A stretch of 64,000 nucleotides of DNA from positions 186,001 to 250,000 of the forward strand of contig JAUHXC010000008.1 in assembly GCA_030427205.1 (NCBI GenBank). The letters are read 5' to 3'. The DNA is from a bacterium. GTDB taxonomy: Bacteria; Myxococcota_A; Bradymonadia; UBA7976; UBA1532. Both the position numbers and the translations under genes were made by a program. This document shows, piece after piece, positions 38,239 to 47,400 of the stretch. Position 1 is the stretch's first letter; each line of letters starts with the position of its first letter. The notes beneath the pieces were generated by a model, which was given only the letters and a program-made list of their open reading frames with translations, did not search any database and had not been told where the DNA came from.

Positions 38239-38290
38239 GCGCGCGTATGGCCCCCGCTTCTGCTTCCCCCGTTCGCTCCGGAGCCCTCCG

Positions 38291-41200
38291 ATGTCCCTGC
38301 GCAAGCGCCTGATCCTGCCGCTGCTCGTCCTGGCCACCGCCGCGGTGGCCGTGCCCGGCGGCGACGCCATCTACGACGCCCTCTGGCAGCGCCCCGCCGA
38401 GGCCGACGACACCGTGATCGTGCCCGATCGCTTCCTGCGCGCCTGGGATCCGATCACCGTCTTCTTCGACGGCAACCAGGTGAAGCAGGCCGGCCCGGCG
38501 GATGATCCATCCCGCTACGCCACCCTCGATCCGCCATGGCCCGGCGCGTGGCGCTGGCTCGATCGGCGCACGCTGCAGTTCCGCCCGGCGGAGCCCTGGC
38601 CCGCGCTGCGCCGGTTCACGGTGAAGGCCGACGGCGAGACCCGCCGCATCTCGACGCTGATGACGCCGCCGAGCCGCACCGTGCCCCGGGACGGCGCCGA
38701 CGGCCTCGAGCCGGTCGAAGACATCACCCTGACCTTCCCCTCGCCGGTGCCGGTCGAGGCGCTGGCGAAGATGCTGACCATCGAGCTGCGCGCCCTGCCC
38801 GGCCTCGGCGACGGCCCGGTGCAGCGGCTCGGCGCCGAAGACTTCGCCATCAAGGCCCTGCAGCGGGCCCGGGCCGACGCCGCCGCCCGCTACACCGTCA
38901 CCCTCGCCCGGCCCATCCCGGCGGGCATCCGCACCACGCTGCGCTTCGCCCTCGCCCTCGACGATGGCGCCGAGGCGGTCAGCACCGTCGACTTCTCCAC
39001 CGCCGAGCCCTTCCGGGTGAAGCACATCGGCTGCCGCAACAATACCCTGCCCGTCGGCCCCGAAGGCGCCCGCTACTCCAAGGATCAGCCCATCCGCTGC
39101 GAGAACCAGCGGCGGGTCTTCCTCGAGTTCACCGCCGAGCCCGCCGCCTGGGGCCCCATCGAGGGCCGCAGCCTCGTGCGCTTCGAGCCGGCGGTGAAGA
39201 ACGTCGAGTTCCGGACCAGCGGCCGCCGCCTGCGCATCACCGGCGACTTCGAGCGCGAGACCCTCTACCGCATGACCGTCGTGCCCAGCGCCGTGCGCGA
39301 CCGCCGCGACCGCGCGCTCGAGCTGAGCGGCGAGGCCTCGGCCTGGCTCTACTTCCCCCGCCAGAACCCCTACCTGCGCTGGGGCGCCAGCGAGGGCCTC
39401 GTCGAGCGCACCGGCCCGCAGCGGGCCCCGCTCGAAGGCCGCGGACACGGCCGGGCCGACCTGCGGGTGCACCGCATCGACCCGCTCGACCGCAACTTCT
39501 GGCCCTTCCCCCGGCGGGTGCCCGGCACCGACGAGAGCCGCCGCCCGCCGGGCCCGGGCGAGGTGCCCGAGCCGTGGACCGCGCCCGATCCGATCTCCGC
39601 CGGCGAGCTGCAGGCCCGCTTGACCGCCCTCGGCACGCCCGGCGTCTCGACCCTCGTCGATCTGCCCCTGCGCCCCGAAGGCGACGCCGCCCGCTTCGGC
39701 CTCGATCTGGCGCCGCACCTCGCCAAGCTGGCGGGCAAAGAAAAGCCGGGGCACTACATCGTCGGCCTGCGCCTGCTCGACGGCAGCACCCGCCGCGCCT
39801 GGACCCGCATCCAGGTCACCGATCTGAGCCTGTCCACCGTCGAGGGCGCCGACGACGTGCGCTTCGTCGTCACCTCGCTGGCCAGCGGCAAGCCGGTCTC
39901 CGCCGCCGGCGTCACCGTCGAGGGCCGGGTCAGCGAGAAGGGCGAGACCGAGTGGCAGACGCTCTACACCGGCAAGACCGACGGCAAGGGCATGGTCCGC
40001 TGGGCGGCGCCGGGCGTCGTCACCGGCCGCTCGGTCAACGTGCGCCGCATCACCGTGAAGAAGGGCGCCGACGTGCTGGTGCTCGACCCGGCCCGGCCGC
40101 CCGAGGCCTTCCGCGACGACCACTGGCGCCACGGCGGCTCCGACTGGCTCGGCTGGACGTCGGGGCGCCTCGACAACCGCAAGGAGAAGCCGCGCCGCCT
40201 GTGCCACATCTTCACCGAGCGCCCGATGTACCGCCCCGAGCACCCGGTGCACGTCAAGGGTTGGGTCCGCACGCGCTTTCAGGGCGAGCTGACGACCGAC
40301 AGCGGCGTCGAAGGCACCATCCGCATCGAAGGCCCCGACGGCGACGCGCGCCTGCTGCCGGTCACGACCACCGCCAGCGGCGGCTTCTACGCCAAGTGGG
40401 AGGAAGACGCCCCGCCCACCGGCACCTATGAGGCCGTCTTCGTCGACAAGGCCGGCACCACCCGCTGCGGGGCCGCTTTCGAAGTCGAGGCCTATCGCCT
40501 GCCCCGCTTCGAGGTCGATCTGGTCGGCGAGCGCACCGTGCCGCTCGACGCGCCCTTCGCCACCAAGCTGGTCGCCTCGTGGTACGCGGGCGGCCAGGTC
40601 GTCGAGCGCCCCATCGCGTGGCGGGTGACCCAGTTCCCCTACGCCTGGACCCCCGAGCCGCGCGCGGGCTACGTCTACAGCTCGGACGGGCGCTACACCC
40701 GGACCGCGCGCTTCGACAGCCGCCCCGCCGTCACCCAGGAAGGCATCACCGACGCCCAGGGCTCGGCCATGCTCGAGCTCGACCCCAGCGTCGAGCCCAC
40801 CGCCCAGCCGCGCACCTATGTCATCGAAGCCACCGTGACCGGCGACGACGACCAGACCGTGACCGCCGTCAAGCGCATCAACGCCGTGCCCGCCTTCGCC
40901 CTCGGCCTCAAGCTGCCGCGCTATCTGCCCACCGCCGAGGTCATCCGCCCGGAGGTCATCGTCGCCGGCCCCGACGGCGCGCTGCTGCCCGATGTCGAAG
41001 TGCAGGTGACCCTCAAGCGCCGCGCGTGGCACGCTCACCTGCAGGCCAGCGACTTCGCCCACGGCGAGGCGCGCTACGTGACCGACATCGTCGACGAGCC
41101 GGTGCTGACCACCAAGCTGACCAGCGCCGATACGCCGGTCACCACCGACCTGAACATCGACAAAGCGGGGGTCTACCTCGTCGAGCTCGAGGCCCGCGAT

Positions 41201-44074
41201 CGCCTCGGCCGGGCCCAGGTCGTCACCCTCGATCTCTACGCCGGCGGCACCGGCGCCGTCGCCTGGGACAAGCCGAAGGCGGGCGTCTTCGAGCTGTCGA
41301 GCAACCGCGAGAAGCACCGCCCCGGACAGACCGCCCAGGTCGTCTTGCAGAGCCCCTTCCAGCGGGCCGAGGCCCTGGTCATCACCGAGAGCCCCGCCGG
41401 CAATCGCTATCGCTGGCTGCCCGTGCGCGACGGCAAGGCCACCTTCGGGGTCAAGATCGAAGACCGCTTCGCCCCCCGCCTGCCGGTGCACGTCGTGCTC
41501 ATGCGCGGCCGCATCGACGGCGCCACGCCGAGCAAGGCCACCGCGCAGGATCTCGGCAAGCCGACCACCGTCGCCTCGACGCTGTGGCTCGAGGTCGAGC
41601 CCGTCGGCAACCGGGTCGACGTGAAGCTGAGCCACCCCGACAACGCGATGCCCGGCCAGACCGTACCGCTCACCGTCGAGCTGAAGACGCCCGACGGCAA
41701 GCCGACCAGCGGCGAAGTGACCCTGTGGCTCGTCGACAAGGCGGTGCTCGCCCTCGCCGAAGAGGCCCGCCTCGACCCGCTGCCGGACTACATCACCGCG
41801 CCGCGCAGCCGGGTCGAGGTGCGCGATACCCGCAACCTGGGCTTCGGCCGCATCCCCTTCGCCGAGATGCCCGGCGGCGGCGACGGGGACGACGAAGAGG
41901 ACGCCCTCGACCGCATCACCGTGCGCAAGAACTTCCAGCCGGTGCCCTATTACGAGGCCGCGCTGGCCGTCGACGACAGCGGCACGCGCACGGTGCAGGT
42001 GACCCTGCCCGACAACCTGACCATCTTCGCGGTGCGCGCCAAAGCCGCCGCCGGATCGCAGCGCTTCGGCTTCGCCAAGAGCAACCTCCAGGTGCGCCTG
42101 CCGCTGCTCGTGCAGCCCGCCTTGCCCCGCTTCGTCCGCCCCGGCGATCGCTTCACCGCCGGGGCCATCGGCCGCATCGTCGAGGGCGCCGGCGGACCGG
42201 GCGAGGCCAAGCTCGAAGCCGACGGCCTGACCCTCACCGGCGATCCGCGGCAGGTGGTCGACTGGGATCCGCTGCGCGCCCGCCGCCTCGGCTGGCCGAC
42301 CGCCGTCGACATGCCGCCCCTCGGCGAAGACGGCGAGCCCACCCGCGAGCGGGTCTCGGTCAAGGTCGCCGCCAACCGCCAGGCCGACGGCGCGGGCGAC
42401 GCGTTCCAGGTCGAGCTGCCCCTGCAGCCCGATCGCATGCCCGTCTTCCGCCGGCGCATCCTCGAACTCAAAGCCGGCGAGGCCACCCCGCTCGAAGCCC
42501 TCGCCGAGCCCGCGCGCCCCGGCACCGCCCGGCGCACCGTCGTGCTCGCCAGCAAGCCGGCGCTGGTGCGCATGGCCGCCGCGCTCGACGCCATCCGCCG
42601 CCCGACCACCGGCGATACCCGGCAGAAGCTGGCCCGCGCCCGCGCCTTCATCGGCAGCGCGGCGCTGCGCGGCGCGCTGATGGCCGGCGACGCCGACGGG
42701 CTCACCGACCGGGTCGTCGCCGAGACGCTGGCCTGGCTGCCGCTGGTCATCGACGAGCGCGGCCTCGTCGGCTGGTGGCCCGGCACGACGGGCAGCGTGC
42801 GCCTCACCGCCGACGCGGCCCACTTCCTCGCCGACGCCGCCGAGGCGGGCTACACCATCGACCGCGCCCTGCAGACCCGGCTCACCGAGAGCCTGCGCCG
42901 GGCCCTGCGCTCCGACGCCGGCTGGTTCGTCAGCGGCGAGCGCTGGTACGCCCGCGCCCGGGCCCTCGACGGCCTGGCCCACCTCGACAGCCTCGACGCC
43001 CCCTACTTCGCCGAGATGGCCCGCAACGCGCAGTTTCTGGGCTACGACGGCCTCTCCAGCGCGGTGCTCGCCGGCAGCCGCAGCCCCGACGCGGTCGACG
43101 GCGCGCTGTACGAGCGGCTGATCGAGGCCATCGCCGGCGGCATCACCGTGCGGCTCTACCAGGGCCGCGAGATCTACAGCGGCCTGCGCAAGCGGCTCGA
43201 TACCCGCCACCCGCTGATCATGGCCTCCGAGGCCCGCACGCTGGCCGAGATGACCCGGGCCCTCATCGCCGCGGGCTACACCGGCGAGCGGCTGGCGCTG
43301 CTGGTCGACGCCCTCGTACAGCTCGGCCGCGGCGACGGCTGGGGCAGCCCGGTCATCGACGCCCCCGCCTTGCTGGCGCTGGCCGGCTGGATGAAGGCCG
43401 GCGGCGGCGAGGCGGCGAGCGCGGCGCTCGATCTGGGCGGCGCAGCGACGACCCTGAGCGTCGGCCCCGACACCCCCGCCGCGCGCCACGTCACGCTCAC
43501 CGACGGCGCCGGCACGCTGACCCTGCAGCCCGGCGGCCCCAAGGGCGCCGTGGCCCTGGAGATCGTGCGCTACGTGCCGGCGCCGCCGGCCATCGAGGCG
43601 CCGGCCATCAGCAATGGCTTCGTCGTCACCCGCCAATGGCAGCAGATCCAGGCCGAGGGCCCGCCGGTGCGCACCGCCCTCGAAGGCCCGGGCCAGACGC
43701 TGACCGTGCCCGTCGGCGCCGTCATCGAAGAGCACGTGCAGGTGGTCAACCCCGACGACCGCTTCTACGTGGCCATCTCGGCCCCGCTCGCCGCCGGCTT
43801 CGAGCCGCTCAACCCGCGGCTGGCCACCGCGCCGCCCGAGGCCACGCCCAGCGGCCAGCTGACCGCGACGCCGGACTACGTGCAGTACCTGGACGATCGC
43901 GTCGTCTGGCACTACGAGTCGCTGCCCAAGGGCACCTATGACTTCTACTATCGCGTGCGCGCGGCGGTCGACGGCACTTTCTCTCAGCCGCCCGCTCGCG
44001 CCGAGCTGGCCTACGACCGCGCGGTGAAGGGCCGCTCCCCCGGCGCCGCCGTCGTCGTCGAGCCCGCCCGGTGA
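38291..44074 (+). CDS. Bacterial alpha-2-macroglobulin lacking the thioester motif
   Basis: The 1,927-aa protein shows the bacterial macroglobulin layout: N-terminal MG domains, FTERPMYRPEHPVHVKGWVR (the conserved YRPGE-type segment), a bait-like variable region, VTLWLVDKAVLAL, and the alpha-2-macroglobulin core VRKNFQPVPYYEAALAVDDSGT with LTIFAVRAKA. In the thioester domain (about residues 1420-1700), where CxEQ is expected, the sequence reads DAIRRPTTGDTRQKLARAR with no Cys. The protein therefore cannot form a covalent thioester trap, like the Pseudomonas MagD type. Its N-terminus has a signal or anchor helix (LILPLLVLATAAVAV) but no lipobox. It overlaps pbpC by four bases, the classic macroglobulin/PBP1C pairing thought to protect the periplasm against foreign proteases. 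Confidence 0.9.
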   Translation: MSLRKRLILPLLVLATAAVAVPGGDAIYDALWQRPAEADDTVIVPDRFLRAWDPITVFFDGNQVKQAGPADDPSRYATLDPPWPGAWRWLDRRTLQFRPAEPWPALRRFTVKADGETRRISTLMTPPSRTVPRDGADGLEPVEDITLTFPSPVPVEALAKMLTIELRALPGLGDGPVQRLGAEDFAIKALQRARADAAARYTVTLARPIPAGIRTTLRFALALDDGAEAVSTVDFSTAEPFRVKHIGCRNNTLPVGPEGARYSKDQPIRCENQRRVFLEFTAEPAAWGPIEGRSLVRFEPAVKNVEFRTSGRRLRITGDFERETLYRMTVVPSAVRDRRDRALELSGEASAWLYFPRQNPYLRWGASEGLVERTGPQRAPLEGRGHGRADLRVHRIDPLDRNFWPFPRRVPGTDESRRPPGPGEVPEPWTAPDPISAGELQARLTALGTPGVSTLVDLPLRPEGDAARFGLDLAPHLAKLAGKEKPGHYIVGLRLLDGSTRRAWTRIQVTDLSLSTVEGADDVRFVVTSLASGKPVSAAGVTVEGRVSEKGETEWQTLYTGKTDGKGMVRWAAPGVVTGRSVNVRRITVKKGADVLVLDPARPPEAFRDDHWRHGGSDWLGWTSGRLDNRKEKPRRLCHIFTERPMYRPEHPVHVKGWVRTRFQGELTTDSGVEGTIRIEGPDGDARLLPVTTTASGGFYAKWEEDAPPTGTYEAVFVDKAGTTRCGAAFEVEAYRLPRFEVDLVGERTVPLDAPFATKLVASWYAGGQVVERPIAWRVTQFPYAWTPEPRAGYVYSSDGRYTRTARFDSRPAVTQEGITDAQGSAMLELDPSVEPTAQPRTYVIEATVTGDDDQTVTAVKRINAVPAFALGLKLPRYLPTAEVIRPEVIVAGPDGALLPDVEVQVTLKRRAWHAHLQASDFAHGEARYVTDIVDEPVLTTKLTSADTPVTTDLNIDKAGVYLVELEARDRLGRAQVVTLDLYAGGTGAVAWDKPKAGVFELSSNREKHRPGQTAQVVLQSPFQRAEALVITESPAGNRYRWLPVRDGKATFGVKIEDRFAPRLPVHVVLMRGRIDGATPSKATAQDLGKPTTVASTLWLEVEPVGNRVDVKLSHPDNAMPGQTVPLTVELKTPDGKPTSGEVTLWLVDKAVLALAEEARLDPLPDYITAPRSRVEVRDTRNLGFGRIPFAEMPGGGDGDDEEDALDRITVRKNFQPVPYYEAALAVDDSGTRTVQVTLPDNLTIFAVRAKAAAGSQRFGFAKSNLQVRLPLLVQPALPRFVRPGDRFTAGAIGRIVEGAGGPGEAKLEADGLTLTGDPRQVVDWDPLRARRLGWPTAVDMPPLGEDGEPTRERVSVKVAANRQADGAGDAFQVELPLQPDRMPVFRRRILELKAGEATPLEALAEPARPGTARRTVVLASKPALVRMAAALDAIRRPTTGDTRQKLARARAFIGSAALRGALMAGDADGLTDRVVAETLAWLPLVIDERGLVGWWPGTTGSVRLTADAAHFLADAAEAGYTIDRALQTRLTESLRRALRSDAGWFVSGERWYARARALDGLAHLDSLDAPYFAEMARNAQFLGYDGLSSAVLAGSRSPDAVDGALYERLIEAIAGGITVRLYQGREIYSGLRKRLDTRHPLIMASEARTLAEMTRALIAAGYTGERLALLVDALVQLGRGDGWGSPVIDAPALLALAGWMKAGGGEAASAALDLGGAATTLSVGPDTPAARHVTLTDGAGTLTLQPGGPKGAVALEIVRYVPAPPAIEAPAISNGFVVTRQWQQIQAEGPPVRTALEGPGQTLTVPVGAVIEEHVQVVNPDDRFYVAISAPLAAGFEPLNPRLATAPPEATPSGQLTATPDYVQYLDDRVVWHYESLPKGTYDFYYRVRAAVDGTFSQPPARAELAYDRAVKGRSPGAAVVVEPAR

Positions 44075-46500
44075 GCGCCCGGGATCCCATGGCCGATGGC
44101 ATCACCGATGGCACCGATGGCATCATCCGTGGCATCACCGATGACACGAATGGTATCTCAAGATGGCATCACCTGCGTATGGCATGGCAGCGACGCGCGC
44201 GATGGCAGCGTTGGATGGCATATGCCATCGGCGGCAGCCTGCTCGCATTCGCCACGCTGCTCGTCGCCGTCGGCCATCGGGTGCGCCTGATCGCGCCCGC
44301 CGCCACCGTCGTCGTACACGACCGCGCCGGCAAGTTCCTCGGCGAGCCGGGCACCACCGCCCGCCTCGGCTTCTGGCCCGTCGACCCCGCCGCGCTGCCC
44401 CCGCGGGTCGTCGCCGCGACGCTGGCCATCGAAGACCGCCGCTTCTGGGATCACCCGGGCGTCGATCCCAAGGCCGTCGGCCGCGCCATCGTACAGAACA
44501 TCTCCTCCGGCCGACGCATCAGCGGCGCCTCGACCATCGCGATGCAGGTCGCCCGCCTGCAGGATCCCGCCGCGCGCACCTGGCCCAACAAGGCCCTCGA
44601 AGCGGCCACCGCCCTGCGCCTGATCCAGCGCTACGGCCACGCCACCGTGCTCGCGCAGTACCTGCGGCTGGCGCCCTACGGCAATAACGTGCATGGCATC
44701 GGCTACGCCGCCCGGCGCTACTTCGACAAGCCCGTCGCCGACCTCAGCTGGGCCGAGACCGCCTTCCTCAGCGGGCTGCCACAGGCGCCGGGCCTGATGA
44801 ACCCCTACAGCGCCCGCGGCCGCGAGCGGGCCAAGGCGCGCGCCGGCCGCATCCTCGACCTGCTGCTCGACAGCGGCCGCATCGACCACCTCAACCACGG
44901 CCAGGCGATCCGCGAGCTGGCCGACATCCGCATCGAGCCGCGCCCGACCCGGCCCGACGCCACGCTGCACCCGCTCTTCGCCTTCGAGCGCCGCCTCGAT
45001 ACGCTGCGCCCCACGCTCGGCACCGACCTGCGGGTACGCAGCACGCTCGATCTCGACCTGCAGATCCGCGTCCAGGCGCGCATGGCCGAGGCCCTCGAAG
45101 ACTGGCGCGAAGACGGCGCGGGCAACGTCGCCGCCGTCGTCATCGACCTGCGAGACGACCTCGCCGTGCGCGCCGCCGTCGGCTCCACCGACTGGCACGC
45201 CGCCGAGCAGGCCGGCGCCCTCGACTTCACCCGCATCCGCCGCGCGCCGGGCAGCACGCTCAAGCCCTTCCTCTACGCCCTGGCCCTCGACCGCGGCCAG
45301 ATCACCCCGGCCACCGTGCTCGACGACCTGCTGCGGGCCGGCGACGGCATCGGCAACAGCGACGGCCGCTTCCTCGGCCCGTTGCTGCCGCGCATCGCCC
45401 TGGCCAACAGCCGCAACGTGCCCGCCGTCGAGCTGGCCAGCGCCGTCGGCCTGGGCACCTTCCACGGGCTGCTCGGCGACCTCGGCCTGCACCGCGAAGC
45501 CTTCGACGGCCGTATGGGCGCCGCGCTGGCCATCGGCGGATTGCCCGTGCGCCTCATCGACCTCGCCCGGGCCTACGGCGCGCTGGCCCTCGACGGCGCC
45601 GTGCGCGACCTGCGCTGGTACAGCCGCCAGCCCGCGGCCCCCGCCCGGCGCATCTTCACCGAGGCCGCCGCCGCCGAGGTCCGCCTCTGGCTGAGCGATC
45701 CCATGGCCCGCCTGCCGACATTCCCCCGCGGCGGCCACATGGAGCTGCCCTTCGCCGCCGCCGCCAAGACCGGCACCACCGGCGACTATCGCGACGCCTG
45801 GGCCATGATGTTCAGCGGCCGCTACCTCGTCGGCCTGTGGGTCGGCCACCCCGCGTGGCGCCCGATGCGCGGCCTGTCGGGCTATCGCGCCGCGCAGCTC
45901 GCCCGCGACATCCTGCTCGACCTGCACCGCGGCGAGCGCCTCTCCGACGTCGGCTTCCCCGCCCCCGAGGGCTGGACGACGACCCGCGTCTGCCCGCTCA
46001 CCGGCCAGCGCGCCGGCCCCGCGTGCGAGGGCGCCTTCGACGAGCACTTCGCGCCCGGGAGCACGCCCGACGCGGCCTGCCGGGCCCACGTGCACCTGCC
46101 CGACGATCGCAGCGGCAGCCGGCGCACCTTCGTCGATCTACCCGCCCGCTACGCCGACTGGATGCGCCGCACAGGCCTCGAACCCCCGCCCGGCGCCCGC
46201 GGGTCCGACCCCGGCCTGCTCGAGCGGCGCACCCCGCGCATCCGCATCGTCTCACCGCGCCCCGGCAGCCAGTTCATCATCGACCCCGACGCCCCGGCCG
46301 AGGCCAGCACGCTGCGGCTGCAGGCCACCGTCGATCCGCCCAGCGCGCAGGTGGTCTGGTTCGTCGACGGCGAGCCGGTCGCAGTGGCCGACCCCCCATA
46401 TATCAGCCGCTGGCCGCTCGAACCGGGCGCCCACTGGATAGAAGCCCGCCTACCCTTCAGCGACGTGCGCTCCCCGCCCGTGCGGGTGCTGACCCGCTGA
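44071..46500 (+). CDS. pbpC: Penicillin-binding protein 1C (bifunctional)
   Basis: The 809-aa protein has one membrane helix (about residues 52-70). A GT51 glycosyltransferase domain follows, with E121-DRRFWDHPGVD and ISGASTIAMQ. The transpeptidase domain has S395-TLK, S447-RN and K566-TG, and a C-terminal BiPBP_C domain starts at IRIVSPRPGSQF. All key residues are intact. It builds and crosslinks peptidoglycan and here is translationally coupled to the macroglobulin (GTGA overlap, 44071-44074). The residues before the helix are unusual: a Asp-Gly-Ile repeat encoded by a GGCATC-rich tract. GTG at 44071 is chosen for the overlap; ATG at 44089 or 44179 are alternatives. Confidence 0.93.
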   Translation: MSARDPMADGITDGTDGIIRGITDDTNGISRWHHLRMAWQRRARWQRWMAYAIGGSLLAFATLLVAVGHRVRLIAPAATVVVHDRAGKFLGEPGTTARLGFWPVDPAALPPRVVAATLAIEDRRFWDHPGVDPKAVGRAIVQNISSGRRISGASTIAMQVARLQDPAARTWPNKALEAATALRLIQRYGHATVLAQYLRLAPYGNNVHGIGYAARRYFDKPVADLSWAETAFLSGLPQAPGLMNPYSARGRERAKARAGRILDLLLDSGRIDHLNHGQAIRELADIRIEPRPTRPDATLHPLFAFERRLDTLRPTLGTDLRVRSTLDLDLQIRVQARMAEALEDWREDGAGNVAAVVIDLRDDLAVRAAVGSTDWHAAEQAGALDFTRIRRAPGSTLKPFLYALALDRGQITPATVLDDLLRAGDGIGNSDGRFLGPLLPRIALANSRNVPAVELASAVGLGTFHGLLGDLGLHREAFDGRMGAALAIGGLPVRLIDLARAYGALALDGAVRDLRWYSRQPAAPARRIFTEAAAAEVRLWLSDPMARLPTFPRGGHMELPFAAAAKTGTTGDYRDAWAMMFSGRYLVGLWVGHPAWRPMRGLSGYRAAQLARDILLDLHRGERLSDVGFPAPEGWTTTRVCPLTGQRAGPACEGAFDEHFAPGSTPDAACRAHVHLPDDRSGSRRTFVDLPARYADWMRRTGLEPPPGARGSDPGLLERRTPRIRIVSPRPGSQFIIDPDAPAEASTLRLQATVDPPSAQVVWFVDGEPVAVADPPYISRWPLEPGAHWIEARLPFSDVRSPPVRVLTR
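44089..44230. repeat. GATGGCATC-rich tract at the start of pbpC
   Basis: About ten copies of TGGCATC or one-base variants occur in roughly 140 bp, spaced irregularly but mostly in frame. They encode the repeated Asp-Gly-Ile at the cytoplasmic N-terminus of PBP1C. The word also dominates the lipoprotein linker at 18125-18258. Confidence 0.75.
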
Positions 46501-46517
46501 CCCGCGGCAAGCCTTCG

Positions 46518-47183
46518 CTACGCCAGCTCGATCAGCTCGATGCGGTTGCCGCAGATCCCACCGAAGTAGGGGGTGTCGAACATGCTCTTGAGCAGATACA
46601 TGAGCATGAAGCCGGTCAAGCCGGCGGCGTGGCCCCAGACGACCTCGCCGCCGTTGGCGTCGAAGAAGCGCGCCGTGCCCAGGTGCGAGGTGGCCGCCAT
46701 CGCGTGCCTGCCGGTGCCGATCAAGAAATAGCGCCCGTGCAGGTTGCGCTTGAGGCTGATGATCTCCCAGCCCATCTGGGCGAGGCCCGACTTGCTGCGC
46801 GCGTAGTACTTCGCGCCGACGTAGCTCAACCCGTTCTGCGCCAGCATCGCCTCGAACTGCTGCTGCGCGCCGGCCACCTGGCCCCGGTAGCGCTGGTTGT
46901 TGTGCGAGTGCTGCACCGCCGCCATCTTCGTCGCGTTGCGATCGAAGTACTGAGCCTGACGCACGAAGCTGGTGCCGCCGAGCGAGTGGGTGCGCTTGGC
47001 GGCGAGCCACTGCACCGACAGCCCATGGCACAGCCCCCTGCGGCCACCCAGGGGACGCACGATGTGGCGCCCCTGGTTGAGCGGCGTATGCACCCCGGCG
47101 CTCGCGATCGCACACGCGCCCATCAACCACTCGACCTTGCTGAGGCCAAACGTCTTGCCGAGGATCGTCTTGAGATCACGCAT
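46518..47183 (-). CDS. YopT/AvrPphB-like C58 cysteine peptidase, paralogue 1
   Basis: The 221-aa protein carries the C58 triad pattern: Cys52 in GLCHGLSVQWL, His160 in GTGRHAMAA and Asp175 in RFFDANGGEVV. The His-Asp distance of 15 residues matches AvrPphB, and the GxCxGL, HAxA and FDxNxGE contexts match the family. Known members are type III effectors that cleave host GTPases or kinases; no secretion system or signal peptide is seen here, so substrate and delivery are unknown. A hydrophobic patch (GLTGFMLMYLL) follows the Asp. ATG at 47183 has GGAGG five bases upstream. It is downstream of, and duplicated with, the next gene, and converges on pbpC. Confidence 0.78.
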   Translation of the reverse strand: MRDLKTILGKTFGLSKVEWLMGACAIASAGVHTPLNQGRHIVRPLGGRRGLCHGLSVQWLAAKRTHSLGGTSFVRQAQYFDRNATKMAAVQHSHNNQRYRGQVAGAQQQFEAMLAQNGLSYVGAKYYARSKSGLAQMGWEIISLKRNLHGRYFLIGTGRHAMAATSHLGTARFFDANGGEVVWGHAAGLTGFMLMYLLKSMFDTPYFGGICGNRIELIELA

Positions 47184-47293
47184 CACGCCTCCACTGCGTT
47201 GGTGCCGCGGTCGACGCATCGGCCCCCATCGCGCCGAAGCGCGCCCCCGCGGCGGACGCCCATGACCGTACTCGGTCTCGGAGTCGGCGTATG

Positions 47294-47307
47294 TGGAGAA
47301 ATCTCCA
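47294..47307. promoter_or_regulatory. TGGAGAAATCTCCA element upstream of peptidase 1
   Basis: TGGAGA and TCTCCA are perfect inverted arms around AA. The element is 111 bases upstream of the start codon. A nearly identical copy lies 104 bases upstream of the second peptidase gene, so it is likely a shared operator. Confidence 0.6.
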
Positions 47308-47400
47308 TGCCGGCGGGCCCCTTCCCCCGCCTGGAGAGATGGCATAGCGTGCCTGCGGACTCACCCCGGCGCAGCGGAGGGCACCCATGACCCACCGGGC

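Noticed and set aside
42560..42650. Possible hidden thioester Cys in the macroglobulin
   Set aside because: No Cys codon occurs in the region aligned with CxEQ or anywhere in the C-terminal third of the protein.
38231..43912. Very long open frames antisense to the macroglobulin and other large genes
   Set aside because: They are mirror effects of high-GC codon bias: repetitive Arg/Gly/Ala/His composition, no domain motifs, no ribosome-binding sites.
47330..47350. Sigma-54 element TGGCATAGCG... between the peptidase genes
   Set aside because: The bases at the -12 position are CT, not GC, and no plus-strand gene follows.
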